DNA of 10,214 nucleotides from Draconibacterium sp. (GTDB taxonomy: Bacteria; Bacteroidota; Bacteroidia; Bacteroidales; Prolixibacteraceae), in the NCBI GenBank assembly GCA_030595485.1, contig JAUVDE010000083.1, forward strand, positions 1-10,214, given 5' to 3'. The position numbers and the translations under genes are program-made. The notes under the pieces were generated by a model. It was not told the DNA's origin, did not search any database, and saw only the letters and a program-made list of their open reading frames with translations. Positions 1 to 6,875 of this stretch are shown piece by piece (the first letter of the stretch is position 1; each line of letters begins with the position of its first letter).

Positions 1-193
1 GAGCGATAAAAATTGTTTCTTTTTCCCTTCTTTCTCATTGAAAAATGGTTTCGTAACTGAGGCTATGAAAAGATTTTTCGCTTCGAATAAGAAAAAAATA
101 ATTCAATTTATCGATCAATCATTTTAACACGCATTTGGTATTAGAACTTCGCTCCGAAAAAAATAGTAAATTAGCGGAGTTAACAATTGGGAT
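1..193. other. Leader region upstream of rpoN; no confident gene
   Basis: I see no assignable gene here. One + frame is open from base 2 to a TAA at 125-127 (41 sense codons, Lys/Phe-rich near its end) and could be the tail of an upstream gene, but it matches no family I recognise. On the - strand an ATG at 38-36 opens a reading frame that leaves the window after a few codons. The stretch from about 128 to 193 is presumably the rpoN leader; I found no clear TAnnTTTG promoter or Shine-Dalgarno sequence in it. Confidence 0.3.
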
Positions 194-1645
194 ATGGAGC
201 AAAGACTAACATTACAACAGAAGCTGCTCCAAAAGTTGTCGCCTCAACAAATACAGGTGATTAAGCTTTTGGAAATCCCAACTATGCAACTCGAACAGCG
301 GATTAAAAAGGAGCTGGAAGAGAATCCAGTTCTTGAGATGGAATCGGATAATCCACTGCAAACTGACGACGCAGCAAGTTCCGAAACCGATGAGAATCGC
401 GATGCTGATAATGAAGAGTTTTCGGTGGATGATTATTATGAGGATGATGAAATTCCTACCTACAAGTTAAACACCAATAATTACTCCAAAGACGATAAAT
501 ACATCGATATCCCATTTTCGGCAGGAATAACGTTTCACGAATTTTTATACGAGCAGTTAGGATTGGCTAACCTTTCGGATGAGGAACAACAACTTGCTGA
601 ATATATTATTGGGAATATTGACGACGATGGTTATCTGCGACGTGATTTAATGGCTATTTCCGACGATTTGGCTTTTAACATGAATCTCGATATTCCTGAA
701 AAAAAGCTGGAACAAATTCTTTTATCGATTCAGCAATTTGACCCTGCGGGAATTGCAGCACGTAATTTACGTGAATGTTTGATGCTGCAACTGCGCCGAA
801 AAGAAGGAGAAGAATACGACCTGGCCAAAGTAATTGTAAAAGATTTTTTTACTGAATTTACAAAAAAGCACTACGATAAAATTAGCGGGAAGCTGGAACT
901 TACCGACGAGAAATTAAAAAAAGGGATTGAGCAGGTTTTAAAACTAAATCCGAAACCGGGAAGTTCGTATAGTAACCCAATGAATAAATCGAATCAGCAC
1001 ATTGTTCCCGATTTTTTGTTAGATAATATCGATGGCGATTTAAATTTATCATTGAATCAGCGTAACGTACCCAATCTTATCATTAACGATGCTTATCAGG
1101 ACATGCTTCGGAACTTGAGCGAAAGCCAAAAGAACAAGAAGAATGATAAGGAGGCGATGATGTTTGTTAAACAGAAAATGGACTCGGCAAAATGGTTTAT
1201 CGACGCTATTCAACAGCGCCAAACCACCTTGTTACTTTCCATGTCCGAGATTATTAGTTTTCAGAAAGAGTATTTTGAAGATGGTGATGAAACCAAGCTG
1301 AGACCGATGATTTTGAAAGATATTGCCGAACGTACAAATCTCGATATTTCTACTATTTCGAGAGTTTCGAATAGTAAGTACATTCAAACACATTTTGGAA
1401 TTTATCCTTTAAAATATTTCTTTTCCGAAGGTTTGCAAAAAGACGATGGGGAAGAAGTTTCAACACGTGAGATTAAAAAGATTTTGCAGGGTTGTATTGA
1501 AAATGAGGATAAAAGGAAGCCTTTAACCGACGAAAAACTGGCTCAGATATTAAAGGTAAAATCGTACAATATTGCCCGCCGAACTGTAGCAAAATACCGC
1601 GAACAGCTCGGAATTCCGGTGGCTCGATTGCGAAAAGAATTGTAG
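194..1645 (+). CDS. rpoN: RNA polymerase sigma-54 factor (RpoN)
   Basis: This is the alternative sigma factor that directs core RNA polymerase to -24/-12 promoters and needs an AAA+ enhancer-binding activator to open them. The protein has 483 residues, a normal family length. Region I is seen at residues 1-50 as a Gln/Leu-rich segment (LTLQQKLLQKLSPQQ) ending in the typical ELEENPVLE. Region II (about 50-105) is strongly acidic. The core-binding region follows, with FDPAGIAARNLRECL as a recognisable family signature. A helix-turn-helix region lies around residues 369-412 (LKDIAERTNLDISTISR). The RpoN box ARRTVAKYRE is at 461-470, near the C-terminus, as expected for the family. The start is supported because region I begins immediately at this ATG. 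The stop is followed after one base by the next ATG, so the two genes are almost certainly co-transcribed. No activator gene or clear GG/GC -24/-12 promoter was seen in the window. Confidence 0.97.
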   Translation: MEQRLTLQQKLLQKLSPQQIQVIKLLEIPTMQLEQRIKKELEENPVLEMESDNPLQTDDAASSETDENRDADNEEFSVDDYYEDDEIPTYKLNTNNYSKDDKYIDIPFSAGITFHEFLYEQLGLANLSDEEQQLAEYIIGNIDDDGYLRRDLMAISDDLAFNMNLDIPEKKLEQILLSIQQFDPAGIAARNLRECLMLQLRRKEGEEYDLAKVIVKDFFTEFTKKHYDKISGKLELTDEKLKKGIEQVLKLNPKPGSSYSNPMNKSNQHIVPDFLLDNIDGDLNLSLNQRNVPNLIINDAYQDMLRNLSESQKNKKNDKEAMMFVKQKMDSAKWFIDAIQQRQTTLLLSMSEIISFQKEYFEDGDETKLRPMILKDIAERTNLDISTISRVSNSKYIQTHFGIYPLKYFFSEGLQKDDGEEVSTREIKKILQGCIENEDKRKPLTDEKLAQILKVKSYNIARRTVAKYREQLGIPVARLRKEL

Positions 1646-1646
1646 C

Positions 1647-2252
1647 ATGTCGGAAAAAATAGCCAAAGTTATATCCATTTTGTTTCATCCGGTTTTAATT
1701 CCAACGCTCGGTTTGGTATTATTAATGAATTCCGGATTCTATTTTACAGCATTATCGTGGGAAGCCAAACGATTTGTAATGTTGGTGGTATTTTTCACCA
1801 CGTGTATTTTACCAATGCTTTCGGTGGCCATTATGGCGCTTAATCCGAAGTTCGATATTTCGATGACCAAAAGCCGCGACCGCATTTTACCACTTTTATC
1901 AAGCTCAATGTTCTATTATCTGGGATATTTGTTGCTAAGTAAAGTACGCGCAGTTCCCGATTTTAAATTATTTATGGTGGCAACGGTTTTAGTAATAATC
2001 GTTTTGTTGGTTATTTCTTTCCGTTGGAAAATTAGTCTACACATGGCCTCGCTTGGTGGCTTAGCAGGTACCTTATTGGCGCTTTCGTTCCGAAGCGGAG
2101 TTAATCCTATTTATTCAATACTAATTGCCGTGTTGATTTCGGGTTTGCTTGGAACCGCCCGTTTAATACTAAAGAAGCACGACATTTGGCAACTTTTGGC
2201 CGGATATGGTTTAGGGTTTATTGTGCTTTATTTAGTGATTTACTTTGTCTAA
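1647..2252 (+). CDS. Integral membrane protein, degenerate PAP2-phosphatase-like
   Basis: The product is a very hydrophobic protein of 201 residues with about six or seven predicted membrane segments (roughly 11-31, 43-64, 84-100, 107-125, 133-150, 153-170 and 182-200). Its second half resembles the PAP2 (lipid phosphatase) fold: K75/R79-x2-P82 resembles the first PAP2 motif, H132 in SLHMAS sits where the second motif's His would be, and ARLILKKHDIWQLLAG (from A171) resembles the third motif with R172 and H178. In the usual third motif a His is followed three residues later by an Asp; here that position is Gln182, and the PSGH core of motif two is absent. It is therefore either a divergent PAP2 member or a non-catalytic relative. 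Its ATG lies one base after the rpoN stop, implying translational coupling. The substrate is unknown; family membership is an inference from partial motifs. Confidence 0.7.
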   Translation: MSEKIAKVISILFHPVLIPTLGLVLLMNSGFYFTALSWEAKRFVMLVVFFTTCILPMLSVAIMALNPKFDISMTKSRDRILPLLSSSMFYYLGYLLLSKVRAVPDFKLFMVATVLVIIVLLVISFRWKISLHMASLGGLAGTLLALSFRSGVNPIYSILIAVLISGLLGTARLILKKHDIWQLLAGYGLGFIVLYLVIYFV

Positions 2253-2271
2253 CCTACATTCTTCATGAAAT

Positions 2272-2404
2272 CTCACACAAAGTCGCCAAGACGCGAAGAA
2301 AAAATGATTTATCGTTAAACATCAAAGAAGTGCAATTTATATTTTGACAAATTAATTTCTGCGTAAATTATACTTTAATTTAATGCTCTGCGGCTTTGCG
2401 AGAG
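2272..2404. repeat. Imperfect inverted element with AAGnCGC units
   Basis: The spacer between the PAP2-like gene and phoB holds a left arm at about 2276-2298 made of roughly 8-bp units (CAAAGTCG, CCAAGACG, CGAAG). A right arm at about 2385-2404 (GCTCTGCGGCTTTGCGAGAG) reads on the other strand as CGCAAAGCCGCAGAG and matches CACAAAGTCGCCAAG at 11 of 15 positions. The interior of about 85 bp is A+T-rich and non-coding. Short 'CGCAAAGnCGCnAAG' units of this kind occur, from general recollection, as dispersed intergenic repeats in Bacteroidota. Whether this is a mobile or merely a structural element cannot be decided from one copy. Confidence 0.45.
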
Positions 2405-2419
2405 GAATTATTCAGCAAT

Positions 2420-2442
2420 AAAAAAGGGGCATTCAGCCCCTT
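2420..2442 (-). terminator. Intrinsic terminator of phoB
   Basis: A perfect 7-bp stem (AAGGGGC at 2424-2430 pairing with GCCCCTT at 2436-2442) closes a 5-base loop. Read on the - strand, the stem is followed directly by a T-run (the A-run at 2420-2425), which is the classic layout for termination downstream of the phoB stop at 2466. On the + strand the hairpin is followed only by TTAATATAATT, so it may also stop transcripts from the rpoN side, but less convincingly. Confidence 0.85.
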
Positions 2443-2465
2443 AATATAATTAGATAATTCTTTTT

Positions 2466-3164
2466 TTAATCAACAAACTTGTAGCCAATACCTTTTAAGG
2501 TTTTAATGTGGTCGTTGCCAATTTTTTCGCGTAGTTTACGAATATGCACATCGATGGTACGGTCGCCCACCACTACATTTTCGCCCCAAACCGAGGAATA
2601 AATTTCCTCGCGAGTAAATACTTTACCGGGTTTGGATACCAACAACGAAAGCAATTCAAATTCTTTACGAGGCAAAACCATTTCGACATCAGCAATTCGA
2701 ATTAGGTAACGTTCTTTATCAATTACTAGGTCGCCTATAGATATGATATTGGTATCAACCACTTCAACAGGTTGTGTTGCTTCACCAGTGCGTTTAAGCA
2801 GCGCTTTTACTCGGCTTACCAGTACTTTCGGACGAATTGGTTTGGTAATGTAATCGTCGGCACCGGCTTCGAAACCTGCAATTTGCGAATAATCTTCACC
2901 ACGTGCAGTTAAAAATGCAATAACCGTTGTACTTAACGATGGAATTTTCCGAAGTTCTTCGCAAGCTGCAATACCATCCATCTCAGGCATCATCACATCT
3001 AAAATAACTAAATGCGGTTCTTCTTTTTCAGCTATTTTTAGCGCCTCCACACCATTTTTAGCAGTATAAACTATGTATCCGGCTTTTTCGAGGTTGTAGC
3101 TTAGAAATTCAAGGATATCTAATTCGTCATCAACCAAAAGAACTTTAAATTGAGTTTCTTCCAT
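2466..3164 (-). CDS. phoB: PhoB-like response regulator (OmpR family)
   Basis: This is a DNA-binding response regulator of 232 residues, the normal PhoB/OmpR length. The receiver domain covers residues 6-124, with acidic residues D12 and D13, the phospho-acceptor D56 (VILDVMMP), T86 and K108 (ITKP) all present. A winged-helix DNA-binding domain follows from about residue 138 to 232, with the recognition helix in DRTIDVHIRKLREKIG and the closing GIGYKFVD. It lies 91 bp downstream of a phoR-like kinase on the same strand and next to phosphate transport genes, which supports the Pho assignment over other OmpR-type roles. The upstream gap contains a consensus promoter and an 11-bp-repeat box, suggesting a transcript separate from phoR and positive autoregulation. 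Calling it PhoB is a context-based inference; the domain architecture itself is certain. Confidence 0.9.
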   Translation of the reverse strand: MEETQFKVLLVDDELDILEFLSYNLEKAGYIVYTAKNGVEALKIAEKEEPHLVILDVMMPEMDGIAACEELRKIPSLSTTVIAFLTARGEDYSQIAGFEAGADDYITKPIRPKVLVSRVKALLKRTGEATQPVEVVDTNIISIGDLVIDKERYLIRIADVEMVLPRKEFELLSLLVSKPGKVFTREEIYSSVWGENVVVGDRTIDVHIRKLREKIGNDHIKTLKGIGYKFVD

Positions 3165-3183
3165 AACAGTTATTATATTGTGG

Positions 3184-3229
3184 CAAAGTTAACAACTGCT
3201 TATTAAACAACGATTAACTTTCGTTTAAA
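3184..3229 (-). promoter_or_regulatory. Putative Pho box and -7 element before phoB
   Basis: Read on the - strand, three half-sites TTTAAA, GTTAAT and TTTAAT (complement of 3224-3229, 3213-3218 and 3202-3207) are spaced at exactly 11 bp. Ten bases after the last one comes TAACTTTG (complement of 3184-3191), an exact match to the Bacteroidota -7 consensus TAnnTTTG. No TTG is found at the -33 position, where the repeats lie instead, as at activator-dependent promoters. The segment 3200-3221 matches the porin-pstS box 8211-8232 at 16 of 22 positions, including an identical TTAATCGTT core. Binding by PhoB is inferred. Confidence 0.6.
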
Positions 3230-3242
3230 CTTATAATAAAGA

Positions 3243-3272
3243 CAAAGTTAGCCTTTTATTTAGCTTTTTCAA
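3243..3272 (-). promoter_or_regulatory. Consensus Bacteroidota promoter for phoB (distal)
   Basis: On the - strand, TTG (complement of 3270-3272) is followed after exactly 19 bp by TAACTTTG (complement of 3243-3250). This matches the known -33/-7 pattern of the Bacteroidota primary sigma factor. The -33 half lies inside the last codons of phoR. It would give phoB a basal transcript independent of the phoR promoter and of the Pho-box promoter 59 bp further downstream. Confidence 0.55.
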
Positions 3273-4296
3273 GTGTAAAGTTGAAGGTGGTTCCTTGGTC
3301 GACAACGCTACGTACATTAATCGATTGGTTATGTGCTTCAATAATGTGTTTTACAATTGAAAGACCAAGTCCGGTGCCGCCTTGTTCGCGCGATCGTGAT
3401 TTGTCGACACGGAAAAAACGCTCGAAAATACGCGGCAAATCTTTTTTGTCCATTCCAATTCCATTGTCAGCCACTTCAACAATAATATTGTCTTCCAAGT
3501 CGTGAAAAAGAATATTTACATGGCCCTTTTTCTTACCGTACTTAATTGCGTTAATAATTAAATTGGTAACAACCTCCAGTATTCTTTTGCGGTCAGCTTT
3601 TACAATAATTGGCTTCTCAGGTTTATTTACAATCTGCACACTAATTTTCCTTTCCGAGGCTTGATACGACTCCATTTCAATAACTTCCTCAATAATTTTA
3701 ACAATGTTAAGTGTTACCATATTTAGTTTTAATTCACCTGATTCTAATTTTGTAATTGATTCGAGGTCTTCAACAATTGAAACCATTCGGTCGATACTTT
3801 TTTCGGTACGCTTTAAGTACAACTTGTTAATTTTAGGGTCATCTAGTCCACCTTCTAAAAGTGTAAGTACATAACCCTGGATATTAAAAATAGGTGTTTT
3901 AAGTTCGTGCGAAACATTACCTACAAAGTCTTTTCGGTACTTCTCCAACTCTTTCAAACGTTCAATTTCTTTTAATTGACTTTTGGCCCACTCTTCAACT
4001 TCAGATTTCACATTTCGTATTAGACTATGCGAATCAAGCTGTTTTTCTTCTAGTTTTTTTCCACTTAATGGAAGATCGCGAATGGTGTTGTAAATCGGTT
4101 TTAGACGGTCAATAATGTATTTCTGAATGATAAATAGAACTGAAAAATAGGTTGCAGTAAAAAAGAGCAAAGTTGAAATAATAATAACTATAATGTGTTC
4201 GCTTAAATAGTGTGCTATTAATGCGATTGATAGTGCCAGAATGGAAAGTGTAGTTGAAACTACGATGGACAAAAACTTAGAAGTATATGTTTTCAT
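3256..4296 (-). CDS. phoR: PhoR-like sensor histidine kinase
   Basis: This is a membrane histidine kinase of 346 residues. Two adjacent hydrophobic segments (about 8-29 and 34-57) are separated by only a few residues, so there is essentially no periplasmic sensor domain. A linker of about 55 residues leads to the dimerisation helix with phospho-acceptor H130 in NVSHELKTPI. The ATP-binding domain shows the N box (N245, N249), the G1 box VADNGIGM (275-282), the F box (IFERFFR, about 290-296) and the G2 box GGTGLGL (306-312). I recognise neither a PAS nor a clear HAMP domain, unlike the E. coli PhoR, which has a PAS. It precedes phoB and is divergent from a phosphate transporter, which supports a phosphate-starvation role. 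A weak -7 candidate (complement of 4320-4327, TATCTTCG) lies 23 bp upstream of the start. The input signal probably arrives through a partner protein; that is an inference. Confidence 0.88.
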   Translation of the reverse strand: MKTYTSKFLSIVVSTTLSILALSIALIAHYLSEHIIVIIISTLLFFTATYFSVLFIIQKYIIDRLKPIYNTIRDLPLSGKKLEEKQLDSHSLIRNVKSEVEEWAKSQLKEIERLKELEKYRKDFVGNVSHELKTPIFNIQGYVLTLLEGGLDDPKINKLYLKRTEKSIDRMVSIVEDLESITKLESGELKLNMVTLNIVKIIEEVIEMESYQASERKISVQIVNKPEKPIIVKADRKRILEVVTNLIINAIKYGKKKGHVNILFHDLEDNIIVEVADNGIGMDKKDLPRIFERFFRVDKSRSREQGGTGLGLSIVKHIIEAHNQSINVRSVVDQGTTFNFTLEKAK

Positions 4297-4391
4297 ATTG
4301 GTATAAATATTCTGTTGGTCGAAGATACAAGTTCGAACAGCTTAAAAGACTTGAATAAGCATCTCTCATCTTAAACTTAATTGAATGGTAA

Positions 4392-4430
4392 AATAAGTAG
4401 TGTAAAAGTGTGTAATTCATGCTACTTATT
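4392..4430. repeat. Perfect 9-bp inverted repeat between phoR and PiT gene
   Basis: AATAAGTAG at 4392-4400 is the exact reverse complement of CTACTTATT at 4422-4430, with a 21-base spacer. It ends two bases before the first half-site of the putative Pho box at 4432. The long loop and the absence of a T-run argue against a terminator; an operator for a dimeric regulator, or chance in A+T-rich DNA, are the alternatives. Confidence 0.4.
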
Positions 4431-4431
4431 G

Positions 4432-4470
4432 ATTAACAGTAATTTTACGGTTAATTAATATTTTCGTAAT
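4432..4470 (+). promoter_or_regulatory. Putative Pho box before the PiT transporter gene
   Basis: Four 6-base sites lie at exact 11-bp steps: ATTAAC (4432), TTTTAC (4443, weak), ATTAAT (4454) and CGTAAT (4465). Three of the four fit the N[T/G]TAA[T/C] form seen before phoB and before the porin-pstS operon, in the same orientation relative to the gene. The last site overlaps a perfect palindrome, GTAATATTAC (4466-4475). The box is less regular than the one before the porin gene. Confidence 0.45.
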
Positions 4471-4501
4471 ATTACAATAGTATAAAACTTCTTACTTAGC
4501 A

Positions 4502-4509
4502 TATATTTG
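4502..4509 (+). promoter_or_regulatory. -7 element of the PiT promoter
   Basis: TATATTTG matches TAnnTTTG exactly and would place the transcript start about 20 bp before the ATG at 4536. No TTG lies at the expected -33 distance. The gap from the last Pho-type half-site is 31 bp, about two helical turns more than the 10 bp seen before phoB and the porin gene, so the sites could face the same side of the helix. Confidence 0.45.
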
Positions 4510-4535
4510 ACGCTCGGAATTAAACTTAAAAATAA

Positions 4536-6803
4536 ATGGAAAATTTTTACTTGATCTTAGTGGTTGTTTTGTTCGCACTCGCTATCTCCGACTTGATTGT
4601 TGGTGTGAGTAACGACGCAGTAAATTTTTTGAATTCAGCAATTGGTTCTAAGGCAGCTCCTAAATGGGTTATATTTTTAATGGCCAGTTTAGGTGTTCTT
4701 ATTGGAGCCACATTTTCGAGTGGTATGATGGAAGTTGCCCGAAAAGGAATCTTCCATCCCGACATGTTTATGTTTTCCGAAATCATGATCATTTTTATGG
4801 CAGTAATGATTACCGACGTAATTCTGCTCGACATGTTTAATACCTTCGGAATGCCAACTTCTACAACGGTTTCAATTGTTTTTGAGTTACTAGGTGCAGC
4901 TGTTGCTGTTTCTATAGTAAAAATTAAAGCTACAGGTGGTTCAGTTATAATGGAATTGTCGCAATATATTAATTCGAGTAAAGCGCTGGCCATTATCTTC
5001 GGAATACTGCTATCGGTGTTTGTCGCCTTCTCGGTAGGGGCGATTGTACAGTATATCGCGCGTTTTATTTTCACATTCAAGTATCGCCGCAACATGAAAT
5101 ATTTTGGGTCGATATATGGCGGTTTGGCAATTACGGCCATTACCTATTTTATTCTGATTAAAGGGATGAAAGGTTCGTCGTTTGCTGAATTTGAAATGGG
5201 TAGTGGAGAAACAATTCAAGAATGGTTTAAGGCTAATTCAGGTCTTGTATTAATTTATAGTTTGCTTTTCTGGGTGGCTTTAATTCAGCTACTTCAGTGG
5301 GTATTTAAAATTAAAATTTTAAAAGTGGTTGTATTGGCCGGAACTTTTGCTTTAGCAATGGCTTTTGCCGGAAACGACCTTGTAAACTTTATTGGTGTAC
5401 CACTGGCAGGATTCAATTCATTTCAGGCTTGGGTAGCTGATGGTGCCACTAATCCTGATAGTTTTTCTATGGCAATGCTTGCCAAAGAAGTGCCCACAAA
5501 TATCTATATGCTTTTAATTGCCGGTTTAGTAATGATTATTACGCTGATTATGTCGAAAAAGGCAAAAGCAGTTATTGCAACATCGCTCGATCTTTCGCGT
5601 CAGAATGCAGGCGAAGAGCGTTTTGGTTCGTCGTTTGGAGCAAGAGTAATGGTTCGTGGAGCTACTAATTTTAATAAGAAGTTGGTGCGAATTATGCCCA
5701 ATGCTTTGAGCAATGGTATTCAGAATAGATTTGCAGCACACTCATATGTCGACATGGACGATCCTGATGCTCCGGCTTTCGATAAAATTCGTGCTTCGGT
5801 AAATCTGGTAGTTGCCAGTATATTAATTGCTATTGGTACTTCATTAAAATTACCTCTTTCAACAACTTATGTAACGTTTATGGTGGCAATGGGTACTTCC
5901 TTGTCCGATAGGGCATGGGATCGCGAAAGTGCTGTTTATCGTATTTCGGGAGTGTTTGCTGTAATTGGAGGATGGTTCCTTACTGCTTTAATTGCTTTCT
6001 CGGTTGCTGGATTGGTAGCCTTGGTAATTTCCTTAAGTGGTAAGTTTATGATTTTTGTATTTGTTGCAGTTGCCTTGTTTATGGTGATTAGAACACATGC
6101 TCTGCATAAAAAACGTAAAGCGATTGAAGATGAGGATGAAGAAATAGTAGATGAAGATGCCTTTGAGCAAATTATAGAGAAGAGTTCGAAACAGATGATT
6201 AAAGCTGTCGTTTCTACAAATCAGATTGTTTTAATGGGTATTGAAAATTTCTTGAGTGAAGACCGTATTGGGCTTTTAAAGGTTCAGGAAGACTCTAGAG
6301 CATTCTCGAAAAAGGCAAAAAGGAACAGGGATAAAGTATACTCAACACTTACCAAACTTACGGATGGTACGCTGGATACCAGCCACTATTATGTGCAAAT
6401 GATGGAGCACAAACGCGAAATGGCACATGCTGTTCATTTTATGCTAGAGCCAATGGTGGTACATGTTGAAAACAACCATAAACCATTTGTTGAAGAGCAA
6501 GGTCTGGAGTTAAAAGAATTAATTTCGCGAAGCGATACTTTCCATAACTATGTGTTACATGCGGTTAGAGAGGAGAATTTTGATGAGTTGGATACTTTAA
6601 TTGCAGAGCGCGATAATATTTTGGAAGAATTACATCGACTTGAGAAAAATCAGATTAAGCGGATTAAACGTAAAGAAGTGAATACGCGAAATTCTCAGTT
6701 ATTCTTTAAAATAATTTCAGAAATGGAACACTTGCTGTTGCATACAGTTAATTTGGTAAAATCGCAGCGCGACTTTATTACTTATACACGACATCCGAAA
6801 TAG
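4536..6803 (+). CDS. PiT-family phosphate permease with PhoU-like C-terminus
   Basis: This is an inner-membrane inorganic phosphate transporter of 755 residues, much longer than a PiT core of about 420-500. The two internal repeats typical of the PiT/PHO4 family are visible: GVSNDAVNFLNSAIGSKA (23-40) with PTSTT (107-111) in the first, and GNDLVNF (from G279) with PLSTT (440-444) in the second. Hydrophobic segments alternate between them up to about residue 525. After a Lys/Arg stretch and an acidic linker (529-541) comes a soluble, helix-rich region of about 210 residues that resembles the DUF47/PhoU-like fold, with many conserved-looking His and Glu (MMEHKREMAHAVHFM). PiT carriers usually act by cation symport. 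The fusion puts a PhoU-like module on the transporter itself and may tie flux to PhoR, which is encoded divergently. The gene has its own box, promoter and terminator, so it is probably monocistronic. Confidence 0.92.
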   Translation: MENFYLILVVVLFALAISDLIVGVSNDAVNFLNSAIGSKAAPKWVIFLMASLGVLIGATFSSGMMEVARKGIFHPDMFMFSEIMIIFMAVMITDVILLDMFNTFGMPTSTTVSIVFELLGAAVAVSIVKIKATGGSVIMELSQYINSSKALAIIFGILLSVFVAFSVGAIVQYIARFIFTFKYRRNMKYFGSIYGGLAITAITYFILIKGMKGSSFAEFEMGSGETIQEWFKANSGLVLIYSLLFWVALIQLLQWVFKIKILKVVVLAGTFALAMAFAGNDLVNFIGVPLAGFNSFQAWVADGATNPDSFSMAMLAKEVPTNIYMLLIAGLVMIITLIMSKKAKAVIATSLDLSRQNAGEERFGSSFGARVMVRGATNFNKKLVRIMPNALSNGIQNRFAAHSYVDMDDPDAPAFDKIRASVNLVVASILIAIGTSLKLPLSTTYVTFMVAMGTSLSDRAWDRESAVYRISGVFAVIGGWFLTALIAFSVAGLVALVISLSGKFMIFVFVAVALFMVIRTHALHKKRKAIEDEDEEIVDEDAFEQIIEKSSKQMIKAVVSTNQIVLMGIENFLSEDRIGLLKVQEDSRAFSKKAKRNRDKVYSTLTKLTDGTLDTSHYYVQMMEHKREMAHAVHFMLEPMVVHVENNHKPFVEEQGLELKELISRSDTFHNYVLHAVREENFDELDTLIAERDNILEELHRLEKNQIKRIKRKEVNTRNSQLFFKIISEMEHLLLHTVNLVKSQRDFITYTRHPK

Positions 6804-6823
6804 ATTTTATAAATCGATATTTC

Positions 6824-6852
6824 AAGGCCGGGCAATATGTCCGGTCTTTTTT
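6824..6852 (+). terminator. Intrinsic terminator of the PiT gene
   Basis: AAGGCCGG (6824-6831) pairs with CCGGTCTT (6841-6848) to give an 8-bp stem with one G-U pair and a 9-base loop. A run of six T (6847-6852) starts at the stem base. It lies about 20 bp after the PiT stop. The reverse strand lacks a T-run, so it should not serve the convergent porin gene. Confidence 0.88.
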
Positions 6853-6875
6853 ATTCAAGCTATGTGAGAATTGTA

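Noticed and set aside
155..179. CTCCG/CGGAG pairing in the rpoN leader as a regulatory hairpin.
   Set aside because: The stem is only 5 bp with a long A+T-rich loop and does not mask a recognisable ribosome-binding site.
4547..5140. A 197-codon open frame on the minus strand inside the PiT gene.
   Set aside because: It lies wholly opposite a strongly supported coding region, shows no family motifs, and its composition is what an antisense frame of a membrane protein would give.
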